Notes: generated from the sequence alone by a model not told the origin. A stretch of 64,000 bases of DNA from an uncultured Lachnospiraceae bacterium (GCA_910587635.1 CAJUNB010000005.1:62001-126000), one strand, 5' to 3'. Shown: positions 1-8,348, counted from the stretch's first letter. Program-made: numbers and translations.

Positions 1-506
1 TGAGCGGACTTCCCGGCCAAATGGTAACGATAGGCAGCAATATAGTAACCGGAATCTGGAACGGCATTTCCTCCGGATGGAGCTGGCTGGTTGATAAAGT
101 AAAGAGCCTGGCCAACAGCTTGTTTGAGGGAGCGAAAGATGCCCTGGGTATCAATTCGCCATCCAGAGTATTTGCGAGAGAGGTAGGCCGGTGGATTCCT
201 CCGGGAATCGGAGTAGGTATTGATGAAGCAATGCCAGACCTGGAAAGTCAGATGGGTGATGATATGGACAGAATCGCCCAAAAGATGCAGGCGGCAGTCG
301 AGGTTGAAACCGGAAAAATCACGGTGAAAACCAAAACGAAAGCACAGCATACCGCTGATACAGAGTACCCGTCAGGTGGCGGTGATACTTATTACGATCA
401 ACATATAGAACAGGAGAATAACTACCATGTTCCGGTAGCAACTCCGAGCGAAACAAGCAAGGCACAGAGGGAAGCAGCAAGAAAACTGTTAGGAGGTGTG
501 AAATAG
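1..506 (+). CDS. Phage tail tape measure protein, C-terminal fragment
   Basis: The reading frame is open from the window edge, so only the last ~168 residues are seen. The segment with G-N-I-V-T-G-I-W-N-G-I followed by L-G-I-N-S-P-S-R-V-F is typical of the C-terminal end of siphophage tape measure proteins, which set tail length and sit inside the tail tube. A hydrophilic tail rich in Lys, Thr and Gln follows. It lies directly before the distal tail gene, the usual order. Its stop overlaps the next start by one base. The beginning of the gene is to the left of the window. Confidence 0.85.
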   Translation, partial: SGLPGQMVTIGSNIVTGIWNGISSGWSWLVDKVKSLANSLFEGAKDALGINSPSRVFAREVGRWIPPGIGVGIDEAMPDLESQMGDDMDRIAQKMQAAVEVETGKITVKTKTKAQHTADTEYPSGGGDTYYDQHIEQENNYHVPVATPSETSKAQREAARKLLGGVK

Positions 507-1423
507 TGGCAAATTTTATAGACCTTACACTTGAATGTAATGGTAGGACAATGACGTTTGGCAAATCCGAAACCGGAGTAAAACGTGAGTTCGGCATTAC
601 CAAAATTGAGGGCTTGGAATCATCCGAATACGAAATAAGCACCACTGACAATGCTCTTGTGGACGGTTCAACGGTGGATGGGAAGCGGATCAAAAAGCGG
701 CCCATCCACATAGAGGCAACGCTCCGGGATGATCGGAACAATGAAGCGAACCGGCAGAGGATCATAAAATTTTTCAATTCAAAGTATGTCGGCAAGTTGA
801 CCGTTGATTACAGCGGAACAAAAAGGAATATTGAGTATGAACTGGAGGGCTGGAACTTCGTTGCGACAAGTAACGTATATAACCAGCTCTCTATCGTTGT
901 TGACCTGATGTGTCCTGATCCATTTATGAAGAATATAGACAATTTCGGTCAGAACATGGCGGACATAAGCAAACATATAGCTTTCCCCTGGAGGGTAGTA
1001 AAACGGAAAGTGGTGGTTCCTGAACCGTATAAGGGGCTGACACTTCCAGGACAGATAACCGGGTATAGGACGCTGACGAAAGAGGTTCACCTGCCGAATG
1101 ACGGTGATGTGCCTACTGGCTTGCAGATACAGTTTATCGCAGAGAGAGGCCCGGCAAAGAATCCAAAGATTACCCTCGTAGGCTCTGGGAAGTTTTTCAG
1201 GGTAAGGATAGATATGAAGCAAGGAGATGTCCTTCTGATTGATACCAATATGCGGCATCAGGTTATAGAGCTGAATGGTGAAAATGTTTATCAGAAAATA
1301 GACAGACTTTCAGAACCATTTGAGTTGCAGGTTGGCAGTAATTATCTGGAGTATGATGCTGACGAAAATTATACAAATCTGGACGTAAGGCTATTCTATA
1401 CGCCCTTGTATCTGGGGGTGTAA
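506..1423 (+). CDS. Phage distal tail protein (Sipho_tail family)
   Basis: 305 residues. Predicted distal tail (Dit-like) protein, which forms the hub joining the tail tube to the tip. The N-terminal ~150 residues look like the Sipho_tail domain: a beta-rich segment with an 'RPIHIEATLRDD' strand and a later D-L-M-C-P-D-P-F-M motif, a pattern common in this family. The GTG start shares a base with the preceding stop (TAGTG) and has AGGAGG upstream at 490-495. Its position between tape measure and the Gp37-like gene fits the standard siphophage order. Function is assigned by family resemblance and synteny. Confidence 0.8.
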   Translation: MANFIDLTLECNGRTMTFGKSETGVKREFGITKIEGLESSEYEISTTDNALVDGSTVDGKRIKKRPIHIEATLRDDRNNEANRQRIIKFFNSKYVGKLTVDYSGTKRNIEYELEGWNFVATSNVYNQLSIVVDLMCPDPFMKNIDNFGQNMADISKHIAFPWRVVKRKVVVPEPYKGLTLPGQITGYRTLTKEVHLPNDGDVPTGLQIQFIAERGPAKNPKITLVGSGKFFRVRIDMKQGDVLLIDTNMRHQVIELNGENVYQKIDRLSEPFELQVGSNYLEYDADENYTNLDVRLFYTPLYLGV

Positions 1424-1425
1424 TC

Positions 1426-2517
1426 GTGAGACTTATTGTACTGGATGAAAATTTTGATACCATTGGCAGCATCCCTTTATTTCGGACGCTGATCTGGGTT
1501 CGGAGGTATGAAAAATTAGGATGCTTTGAGCTATATACCTCAAAAAATTACTTCGATTTGCTGAACTCTGGCAGGTATTTATACCGGAATGATGCAGAGG
1601 AATTAGGAGTTATTGATGAAGTGAACTATTCCCAGGATGAAAACGGAGCCAGGGAAGCATACGCAAAAGGAAACTTTGCTGAAATTCTTCTTTTTGACAG
1701 AGTAATTGAAACCACTGTCACTCTGACTGGAAACATAGAAACGGCCATGAGGAACCTTGTAACCAGGACGGCTATTTCTCCGGCAGACAGTGACCGTAAG
1801 ATAAAGCATTTGCGGTTAGGAAAAGAAAACGGTATCTCCGGAAGCCTGAATACACAGGCCACCGGGGATAATTTGAGTGAAAAACTGTATGACATAGGGA
1901 ATACGCAGGAAATCAGTCACCGGGTACAGTATGATTACCTGACAAATGATCTTGCTTTTGAGGTATGGCAAGGAAAAGACCGGAGAGACAGCCAGGAGGT
2001 AAACAGTTGGGCTATCTTTTCAAATTCTTTTTATAATATCCGGAATGTGGTTTATAACCGAAATAGCAGCTCATATAAAAATTTTGCATATATAGCAGGA
2101 GCTGGAGAGGGAGCTAACCGGGTGATTGTTACGGTAGACCTCCGGCAGCCTGGGGAGGAAAGAAAAGAGCTATATGTTGATGCAAGGGATTTGCAGCAGG
2201 AGGACGGGAACGGAAATAAAATTCCTCTGGACACCTACAAAGCACAGCTTTCACAGCGAGGCCGGGAGAAACTGGCAGAGTTCCGGAAAGTGGAGATTAT
2301 TAACAGCGGCGTGGATTCAAATGCTAACCTGGTTTATAAAAAGGATTTTGACCTGGGGGATTATTGCACCTACATAAACACGGAAATCAATATTTCCACT
2401 GATAAGCGGATAACGGAAGTGATGGAAACCTATGAGGGTGGAGCAACAGAGTTATCCGTGACCTTTGGAACCGATGAAGTATCAACAGTTAAACAGCTAA
2501 TTAAAAGGGAGGTATAG
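1426..2517 (+). CDS. Siphovirus Gp37-like tail-tip protein
   Basis: 363 residues. The opening 'MRLIVLDENFDTIGSI', followed by an 'LIWVRRYEKLGCFELY' stretch and a later 'YLYRNDAEELGVID', resembles the ReqiPepy6 Gp37-like family, proteins found immediately after Dit in many Firmicute siphophages and thought to act in the tail tip or host-contact complex. GTG start three bases after the previous stop. The C-terminal third has the 'DFDLGDYCTY' and 'VTFGTDE' strands usual in this family. No enzymatic motif is seen. Confidence 0.75.
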   Translation: MRLIVLDENFDTIGSIPLFRTLIWVRRYEKLGCFELYTSKNYFDLLNSGRYLYRNDAEELGVIDEVNYSQDENGAREAYAKGNFAEILLFDRVIETTVTLTGNIETAMRNLVTRTAISPADSDRKIKHLRLGKENGISGSLNTQATGDNLSEKLYDIGNTQEISHRVQYDYLTNDLAFEVWQGKDRRDSQEVNSWAIFSNSFYNIRNVVYNRNSSSYKNFAYIAGAGEGANRVIVTVDLRQPGEERKELYVDARDLQQEDGNGNKIPLDTYKAQLSQRGREKLAEFRKVEIINSGVDSNANLVYKKDFDLGDYCTYINTEINISTDKRITEVMETYEGGATELSVTFGTDEVSTVKQLIKREV

Positions 2518-2520
2518 GCA

Positions 2521-3591
2521 TTGTTAAGATATGGTTTTTTTGACAGTGAAATATCCGGATATGACGAGGAGGGTATGCCGATATTTGACAGGGCTGAATC
2601 CTCTGATTTCTTGGCTATGTTCATTTCGCACATTATAAGCGATGGCGTTCTTGCTTTGCCGGGTGACTGTTTTCAGGTAATGGCCTTTGAGGGAATGAAC
2701 CTGAAAGTGAGGCCCGGATTTGGCATTATAAAGGGCAGATTTGCGGCAGACACACACGACTTCGATTTGACAGTTTCAAAGGCTCCATCGGCCTATAAAC
2801 GCATTGACAGGGTAGTTTTGAGAGCTAATTACCTGCAAAGATTATGTGAAATTGTAATCAAAGAGGGAGAACCGGCAGCGAATCCGGTTCCTCCAGAGTT
2901 GATCCAGCCGGCATCCGGAGATTATTACGAATTGTGTCTTGCTACGATTGCGGTAAATTCAAATCAGACGGTCATAATGCAGAGCAATATCACGGACACC
3001 AGGTATGACAGTTCTGTATGCGGACTGGTAACGCAGTTGATAGATCATCTGGACACATCCGTTTTCTTCACACAGTTAAATGCTTTTTATGATGAATATG
3101 TGAAAAAATTCAATGATAACTATGCTGATTTTATCCTGAAAATGGACAGTGCATATCAGAATTTTTATACACAACTGAACGACCTCTACAACGGCTATGT
3201 TGATAAGTATAACGTGGACTATGAGGACTTCACAAATAAGACGCTGACGGCATATAACCAGTATCTCACTGATTTAAGCGCTTATTTTGAGTCTTTGCAG
3301 CAGAAAGCCTATGGAGATATGACCGACATTGTAAGGCGGCTATCGGAGTTTGAGATAGAGCAGGAAGCCCTCTGGAACGCCTGGTTTGATTCCATCAAGG
3401 GGAAAATGGATGGAGATATAGGAGCGAAAGCTATCCTGATGCTGGAAGAACAGGAGAAAAGGCTGGAGGAACTGGAAGAAATGCTCATAAGCGGAAAGAT
3501 TCATGCACCGCTTTCCACCGAGGACGGAGACACCCTGACTACGGAAAACGGTGATATGATAGAGGCATTTTGGTATTACGCCACAAAGTAA
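2521..3591 (+). CDS. Phage baseplate/tail structural protein
   Basis: 356 residues, TTG start with GGGAGG upstream (2505-2510). The N-terminal ~160 residues are compact and beta-rich; a motif around F-E-G-M-N-L-K-V-R-P-G-F-G and 'RIDRVVLRANY' is typical of baseplate upper-protein-like phage proteins. Residues ~170-330 are helical, with repeated Tyr/Asp/Asn-rich segments ('YNDFYTQLND'-like heptad repeats), suggesting a trimeric coiled-coil stalk. It lies between the tail-tip protein and the DGR-diversified protein, so it probably forms part of the baseplate that carries the receptor-binding protein. That role is inferred from position. Confidence 0.65.
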   Translation: MLRYGFFDSEISGYDEEGMPIFDRAESSDFLAMFISHIISDGVLALPGDCFQVMAFEGMNLKVRPGFGIIKGRFAADTHDFDLTVSKAPSAYKRIDRVVLRANYLQRLCEIVIKEGEPAANPVPPELIQPASGDYYELCLATIAVNSNQTVIMQSNITDTRYDSSVCGLVTQLIDHLDTSVFFTQLNAFYDEYVKKFNDNYADFILKMDSAYQNFYTQLNDLYNGYVDKYNVDYEDFTNKTLTAYNQYLTDLSAYFESLQQKAYGDMTDIVRRLSEFEIEQEALWNAWFDSIKGKMDGDIGAKAILMLEEQEKRLEELEEMLISGKIHAPLSTEDGDTLTTENGDMIEAFWYYATK

Positions 3592-3612
3592 AGATAGGAG
3601 GATAATAAGAGA

Positions 3613-5634
3613 ATGGCAAACAAACCAATTAGTACGCTGCCGGAGGCAACGAGTATTCCGGATGGTTCAATCTTACCTATGGTGATGGGAGATGGAACTG
3701 GAACAAAACAGGTGACGAAAGAGCTTCTGAAAAAAGAGGTAGGAGGTTCCGATCCGGAAAATATGATTGCTACCACTAAAAAGGCAGGAACCGTGAAACC
3801 CGATGGAAAGACAATCGTTGTCGAGGAGGACGGCACAATCAGGTGTGAGGGTACAGCGGAGGGAAACGCCGGGATCAAACTTGCGAATCCGTCTAATGTC
3901 AGCATTACCAATTTCGACCAGGCCGCAAAGATTTGCTGGACTGATCCGGAAAATGTTGTTTTTGAGGGGGCAAGACTGGCAACATGGAAAGGGACGGTTA
4001 TTGTCCGGAAAGAAGGAGGAACGCCCCAGGACTGGACGGACGGTGTTCTCATTGAGAGGGTGGAGGAAAAGAACAAATATAAAGATACGCCGCTTATTGA
4101 CGGCAATCTGACAAATGGGGTGGAATACTGCTACGGTATTTTCCCTTATTCGGATCAGATTGTCTACAACTACGATTTTACACAGTCTTTCGTTCCGGAA
4201 GAAATACGTCCGGAAATTCCGGTAATTGTGAGTGCGAAAGGTTCTGATGAAACTGTTACTCTGGAGATTGAAAGCGCAACAGAGGACGCACTGGTTAAAA
4301 TCGTATATAAGGCCGGTTCAGCTCCCACAAGCGGAACGGATGGCCGGATCATTGACGGGTTATCCAGAGGCGAGATTGTTATTGACGGGCTTACAAACCT
4401 GACAGAGTATTTCTTTGTAGCCTATGCTTATACAAATCTACGGACTTCTGCAGCATCCGAGGCAGTTTCGGTTACACCCAGGGCGTATACGCTTCTGGGA
4501 TTCAGGATGAAAAAATCGGAAGCCGATCCGGAAACAAAGGTTGAGTATACAGAGGGAGCCGTTGGCCTTACTCCGGCAAAGGTAAATCTTACCACAGGAG
4601 AATTTGATTACGGCTCTTTTGCTGATTTTTGGTTTGTCAAAGACAACAAGCCGGTTATGCTGAACAATGACGGTACAGAGGCATATGAGCTTGATCCAAA
4701 CGACCACACAAAGAAGAAAGACAACACGGCTTCTGATGTAGCGAATAGCTCTTTTGCTGGTAACGCAATGAGCAGGATTCCGAAAGTATATCTGAAAATG
4801 TGGGAGGCAGACGGTTACGAGTATTGCAATATTTGTGATGTAAAACTGGATGATAATTACCACGCATACGCACATACCAGGGCAGACGGTTCAGAAATGG
4901 ACTATCTGTATCTTTCCATGTTCGAGGGTTCCCTGGTGGCAAGCAAAGTCCGGTCAATTAAGGGGCTGAATCCAATGGTGAGCCAGACAGGAGCAAACGA
5001 GCTGACCTATGCAAAAGCAAACGGCTCTGGCTGGAGTACCCGGTCATGGTCCCAGAGGAACCTTATAAACATGCTGCTTATCCTAATGGGGAAAACCACA
5101 GATACACAAAAGGCTTTCGGATATGGATATTATACGGGCGGCTCATCAAGCGCACCTAACTATCTGACAACCGGTGGGGCTTCCAACAAAGGGCAGTTTT
5201 ACGGGACAAACAAGACCAGGGACTATGTAAAGGTATTCTTTATTGAAAACTGGTGGGGTGACGTATGGGAACGTATAGAGGGATGCGTGACAAACGGAAA
5301 TGTCCGGATTTTGGTTAAGAGTACCGCTCCATATAATACCACTGGAGCCGGGTACACAGACACCGGTGTTACTCCTGGGGGAACGTCTGGGGGATTTATC
5401 AGTGCGTGTAAAATGACACAGCATGGCCTTATTCCTATGACTGCATCCGGAAGCGAAACCACACAGTACCCAGATGGGTTATGGTTCGCCAAAGACTGTT
5501 ATGCGCTGGTCGGCGGCGGCTCCGGCAATGCGCTGCTTGTCGGCGCCCTTGCGTTGGATGTGCACTGTGCAGTGTCGCTTGTCTACTGGGCCATCGGGGC
5601 GGCCCTTTCTTGCGAACAGCCTTTAGCGGCGTAA
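3613..5634 (+). CDS. DGR-diversified tail protein with fibronectin-like and C-type-lectin-like domains
   Basis: 673 residues. Probable receptor-binding tail protein. The N-terminal ~50 residues resemble a tail-fibre attachment segment; two beta-sandwich repeats (about residues 85-195 and 195-292) look like fibronectin type III; residues ~295-673 resemble the C-type lectin (CLec) fold of DGR target proteins, with Trp/Gly-rich strands such as 'NWWGDVWERIEG'. The last ~44 codons contain the variable repeat (bases 5502-5604). Variable codons encode residues 636, 638, 642, 649, 651, 652, 656, 658 and 660. AGGAGG lies 11 bases before ATG. The gene is followed by the TR and reverse transcriptase, which makes the diversification role very secure; the bound ligand is unknown. 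Confidence 0.92.
   Translation: MANKPISTLPEATSIPDGSILPMVMGDGTGTKQVTKELLKKEVGGSDPENMIATTKKAGTVKPDGKTIVVEEDGTIRCEGTAEGNAGIKLANPSNVSITNFDQAAKICWTDPENVVFEGARLATWKGTVIVRKEGGTPQDWTDGVLIERVEEKNKYKDTPLIDGNLTNGVEYCYGIFPYSDQIVYNYDFTQSFVPEEIRPEIPVIVSAKGSDETVTLEIESATEDALVKIVYKAGSAPTSGTDGRIIDGLSRGEIVIDGLTNLTEYFFVAYAYTNLRTSAASEAVSVTPRAYTLLGFRMKKSEADPETKVEYTEGAVGLTPAKVNLTTGEFDYGSFADFWFVKDNKPVMLNNDGTEAYELDPNDHTKKKDNTASDVANSSFAGNAMSRIPKVYLKMWEADGYEYCNICDVKLDDNYHAYAHTRADGSEMDYLYLSMFEGSLVASKVRSIKGLNPMVSQTGANELTYAKANGSGWSTRSWSQRNLINMLLILMGKTTDTQKAFGYGYYTGGSSSAPNYLTTGGASNKGQFYGTNKTRDYVKVFFIENWWGDVWERIEGCVTNGNVRILVKSTAPYNTTGAGYTDTGVTPGGTSGGFISACKMTQHGLIPMTASGSETTQYPDGLWFAKDCYALVGGGSGNALLVGALALDVHCAVSLVYWAIGAALSCEQPLAA
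5502..5604 (+). repeat. DGR variable repeat (VR)
   Basis: 103 bp at the 3' end of the tail protein gene, aligned without gaps to 5769-5871. The two differ at 14 positions; in all 14 the TR base is A. The other 82 TR positions that are not A are identical, and 7 of the 21 TR adenines are unchanged. The changes fall in nine codons (AAC to GGC twice, CAT to CTT, AAT to GAT, AAC to CAC, AAT to TGT, AAT to CTT, AAC to TAC, AAC to GCC). The GC-rich 3' end (ATCGGGGCGGCC) is the likely initiation-of-mutagenic-homing segment. Confidence 0.97.
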
Positions 5635-5667
5635 GCCGCATAGGGGGACCGGGGGATGATCCCCCGG
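5626..5667 (+). other. Two hairpins downstream of VR (putative DGR target-site recognition elements)
   Basis: Hairpin 1 pairs GCGGC (5626-5630) with GCCGC (5635-5639) across a 4-base loop GTAA, starting 21 bases after the end of VR and spanning the stop codon. Hairpin 2 pairs CCGGGGGA (5649-5656) with TCCCCCGG (5660-5667) across 3 bases. In the Bordetella phage DGR a hairpin/cruciform just downstream of VR promotes homing. No T-run follows hairpin 2, so a terminator is less likely. The role is inferred from position. Confidence 0.55.
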
Positions 5668-5768
5668 ATAAACTCCAGCAAGAAAAAGAGTAGATTTTAT
5701 CCGGGAATTGTGATTGCGGTTCCTGGAATTTTTTTAGGGGAGATGGTGTCTGCCCTTGCCTCGTTCCG

Positions 5769-5871
5769 TGCGCTGGTCGGCGGCAACTCCAACAATGCGC
5801 TGCATGTCGGCGCCCTTGCGTTGAATGTGAACAATGCAGTGTCGAATGTCAACTGGAACATCGGGGCGGCC
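5769..5871 (+). repeat. DGR template repeat (TR)
   Basis: 103 bp copy of VR lying between the target gene and the reverse transcriptase. It contains 21 adenines, 18 of them in nine AAY codons when read in the VR frame, the design that lets A-to-N mutagenesis reach many amino acids without making stop codons. No adenine lies in the first 16 bases or in the last 11. It is expected to be transcribed and reverse transcribed with adenine infidelity. Confidence 0.97.
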
Positions 5872-6028
5872 TAATTCTTATAGAATCGGAAGATTAACCA
5901 AAGACACCATTTTCCTACACCACAGGCGGTTGAAATACCGCTAACCAGTGGAAATGGAACCGATAAAAGGCATGGTTTAGTAAGCGGAAACGCCCAGGAA
6001 CCATGAGGTAATAAGAAAGAGAGAAAAC
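5872..6028 (+). ncRNA. Structured spacer of the DGR template RNA
   Basis: 157 bases between TR and the reverse transcriptase start. In characterised DGRs the RNA downstream of TR is needed to prime and template cDNA synthesis. Here three stems nest on one axis: CCATTT (5907-5912) with AAATGG (5952-5957), CCAC (5920-5923) with GTGG (5948-5951), and GCGGT (5926-5930) with ACCGC (5937-5941). A further AACC/GGTT pair (5958-5961 with 5974-5977) follows. No good ORF is present. The structure is seen; the function is inferred. Confidence 0.6.
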
Positions 6029-7405
6029 ATGAGAAGTTTTCGTATCAGCCAGAATGATATGCTGTCACATGACAGCGTGGAAAAATCGTTCCTGGTACCT
6101 TCCCGTGGGAAAAGGAGCAGGCCGGATGTGAAAGCCGTTCTTGACAATCTGGAGGAGGAAATCCGGATAGTCCAGGAAATGCTCCTGAATGGCGAATTTA
6201 CCCCTACCGAACATGAGGCGGTAAAAATCAATGAAAGGAATTACCAAAAAGTCCGGAAGATTGCAAAACCGGACTATAAATATGAGCAGGTGATCCATCA
6301 CGTTGTTGTCCAGGCAATACGCCCTGGGATTGAAACCGGGATGTACGAATTTGTTTTAGGCTCCATACCAGGCAGAGGTCAGCACATGGGAGCGAAACGA
6401 ATCGAAAAATGGATAAAGACTGATCCGGCAAACACAAAATATGTCCTGAAAATGGATATACGACATTTCTTTGAAAGTGTGGATCATGATATTTTGAAAG
6501 CCTGGCTTAGAAAGAAATTCCGGGATGAATTTATCCTGGAGCTGTTATTCCTGATAATTGACGCTATTGATATGGGATTGCCGCTAGGCTACTATACAAG
6601 TCAGTGGTTTGCTAATTTTCTTTTACAACCTTTAGACCACTACATCAAGGAAGTTCTTCATGTGAAATACGATGCACGATATATGGATGATATAACTTGC
6701 TTTGGTCGAAACAAGAAAGAGCTGCATAAGGTTCGGGCAGCAATAGACGATTACCTGAATAAAGAATTGCATCTCACCATGAAAGGAAACTGGCAGATAT
6801 TCCGGTTTGAATACGAAGTAGAGGAGTACGCTATTGAGTGTCAGACCATGAGGGAGCTGAAAGCTCTTAGGAGCGATCTGGAGAAGTTAAGAATTAGGCA
6901 CAGGATGAAAACTTACAAAGGCCGGTGGAAGATATTCATAAATCCGGCAAGCGTGAGAAACAAGAAAGATAAATTAGAGCGGCTTCTGTTGAGGTACCAG
7001 GCTAAGAGCGAAATGCTCACAATGGTATACGGCAGGCCGCTTGATTTTATGGGATTTGAATTTCATAGAAACAGAACGATCATGAGGAAAGGTATAATGA
7101 TACGTTTGAACAAAAAAGCGAGGCTGGTGTCTAAACAGGACAAAATCAATCCGAAGGACGCCGCCTCTCTTTTATCTTCCATGGGTTGGGTAAAGCATAC
7201 GGACACCTACGGGATGTACGAGAAGCGGATTAAACCTATTGTAAATATCCGGAAGTTAAAAAAGATTGTCAGCAAGGATCAGAAACGGAAAAATCAGGAG
7301 GAAAAGAATAAGCAAAGGAGGCAGGAAAAAGAGAATGGAAATCAGGTGGAAAATAGTAACGGGTTCACAGGAGGAACGCCCACCGGTGATCGACAAGACC
7401 TCTAG
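6029..7405 (+). CDS. DGR reverse transcriptase
   Basis: 458 residues. Error-prone reverse transcriptase that copies TR RNA into adenine-mutagenised cDNA. Motifs in order: GRGQHMGA (115-122), KMDIRHFFESVDHD (141-154, first catalytic Asp), LGYYTSQ (186-192; the SQ ending separates DGR enzymes from group II intron enzymes, which have SP), YMDD (218-221, catalytic pair) and LDFMGFEF (338-345). A basic insert of about 80 residues lies between YMDD and the last motif, and a highly charged Lys/Glu/Gln-rich tail follows residue ~415. Weak ribosome binding site (AAGAGAGA). No accessory avd gene lies between TR and this gene. Confidence 0.95.
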   Translation: MRSFRISQNDMLSHDSVEKSFLVPSRGKRSRPDVKAVLDNLEEEIRIVQEMLLNGEFTPTEHEAVKINERNYQKVRKIAKPDYKYEQVIHHVVVQAIRPGIETGMYEFVLGSIPGRGQHMGAKRIEKWIKTDPANTKYVLKMDIRHFFESVDHDILKAWLRKKFRDEFILELLFLIIDAIDMGLPLGYYTSQWFANFLLQPLDHYIKEVLHVKYDARYMDDITCFGRNKKELHKVRAAIDDYLNKELHLTMKGNWQIFRFEYEVEEYAIECQTMRELKALRSDLEKLRIRHRMKTYKGRWKIFINPASVRNKKDKLERLLLRYQAKSEMLTMVYGRPLDFMGFEFHRNRTIMRKGIMIRLNKKARLVSKQDKINPKDAASLLSSMGWVKHTDTYGMYEKRIKPIVNIRKLKKIVSKDQKRKNQEEKNKQRRQEKENGNQVENSNGFTGGTPTGDRQDL

Positions 7406-7661
7406 CGGAAAATATGTGTATCTCCGCAGGAATATTGAAAAGATCACCAGGGAGGACACCCAGGGAAAGCCGGTTCAGCTCTGGCAGTATGAGGAGGCGG
7501 CTATTCCCCAGGATGAATATGCGCCGTATGATACGGTTGTCATGGAAATTGTTCAGGCAGAACTTAGTAACTTTGCTATGGTTCAGGCAGAACAAGCTGC
7601 AATCATGCAAGCAAACATTGAATATATCGCTATGATGGCAGACGTTGATTTGGAGGGGTAA
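7335..7661 (+). CDS. Phage tail-region protein of unknown function
   Basis: 108 residues from the ATG at 7335; AGGAGG at 7316-7321 lies 13 bases upstream, inside the 3' end of the reverse transcriptase gene, which overlaps by 71 bases in another frame. The body has a 'SGKYVYLRRNIEKITRED' strand and an acidic region ending in a methionine/alanine-rich helix. Similar small proteins commonly sit between tail fibre and XkdX-like genes in Firmicute phages. It does not look like the basic four-helix Avd accessory protein. Function unknown. Confidence 0.65.
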   Translation: MEIRWKIVTGSQEERPPVIDKTSSGKYVYLRRNIEKITREDTQGKPVQLWQYEEAAIPQDEYAPYDTVVMEIVQAELSNFAMVQAEQAAIMQANIEYIAMMADVDLEG

Positions 7662-7664
7662 AGA

Positions 7665-7820
7665 ATGGAACACAGTAAAAATTTTGCAAAGGTAAAGAAG
7701 TTTTTCGACAACGGCTTATGGAGCCAGCAACGGGTTTATAACGCTGTATCGAATCCGGCTTCAAGTCCCTGGATAACCGCAGAGGAATACGAGGAAATCA
7801 CGGGTGAAGCATATGAGTAA
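7665..7820 (+). CDS. XkdX-like small phage protein
   Basis: 51 residues. The sequence pattern K-V-K-K-F-F-D-N-G-L-W followed by 'WITAEEYEEITG' matches the XkdX family, tiny proteins encoded after tail genes and before the lysis cassette in PBSX-like and many siphophage genomes. GGAGGGG lies just upstream at 7652-7658. It overlaps the following gene by eight bases. Confidence 0.8.
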   Translation: MEHSKNFAKVKKFFDNGLWSQQRVYNAVSNPASSPWITAEEYEEITGEAYE

Positions 7821-8004
7821 TAATTTGGGTGATGGCTGCCGTTCTGTATTGGAATTGCAGAATAACATCATAGAGGGGCAGAGGAACATTATCGGGGAGC
7901 TTGTGAAACTGTACTGTACGGAGCCGATCTTTGAGCTTCCGGAAGAATTGCAGTCCAGGATCAGAGATGTAAACGAGATGTACCGTGAGCTGAATACACC
8001 ATGA
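7813..8004 (+). CDS. Small phage protein, unknown function
   Basis: 63 residues from ATG 7813; an in-frame GTG at 7804 would add three residues. Mostly helical, with a central 'LQNNIIEGQRNIIGELVKLYC' stretch that could form a short coiled coil or amphipathic helix. It overlaps the XkdX-like gene by 8 bases and precedes the membrane protein of the lysis module, so it is translationally coupled to both. No recognised domain. Confidence 0.6.
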   Translation: MSNNLGDGCRSVLELQNNIIEGQRNIIGELVKLYCTEPIFELPEELQSRIRDVNEMYRELNTP

Positions 8005-8027
8005 CCGGAGAAAGGAGTTGATAAATC

Positions 8028-8348
8028 ATGGATATTACAACGCTTATTGTTGCAATGAGCATCCCGTCCGGAATTACCGGTTTCTGTTTTTGGCTTTTGG
8101 AGCGGAGGATGGAAAAACGAGAAAAGGAACGGGAAAAGAAAGAAGCTGTCCGGGAGAAACAGGAGTTTCTCATTGTTAAGAGCATCGGAGCGGCTATATC
8201 CCTGGGAGAAGCTACTGCAGAAGCAGTTGCAAGAATCCCAGATTCTCATTGCAACGGAGATATGCACAAGGCGCTGGAGTATGCAAGGAATGTGAAGCAT
8301 GAGCAAAAAGACTTTCTGACGCAACAGGGTATCGAAGCAATATATTGA
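8028..8348 (+). CDS. Phage membrane-anchored protein near lysis cassette
   Basis: 106 residues: one N-terminal transmembrane segment (about residues 4-23), then a strongly charged Lys/Glu/Arg helix (25-50), then a neutral helical region. The layout is that of small phage proteins placed just upstream of holins. AAGGAG lies 11-16 bases upstream. It may be a holin accessory or antiholin-like factor, but no family motif proves this. Confidence 0.6.
   Translation: MDITTLIVAMSIPSGITGFCFWLLERRMEKREKEREKKEAVREKQEFLIVKSIGAAISLGEATAEAVARIPDSHCNGDMHKALEYARNVKHEQKDFLTQQGIEAIY

Noticed and set aside
5656..5874. 72-codon frame reading through the template repeat
   Set aside because: The frame exists because TR mirrors the coding VR. 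TR acts as RNA template, and the frame starts inside a hairpin without a ribosome site.
7335..7661. Possible Avd accessory protein for the DGR
   Set aside because: It is acidic, with a beta-rich half and the pattern of a tail-region protein; Avd is basic and all-helical.
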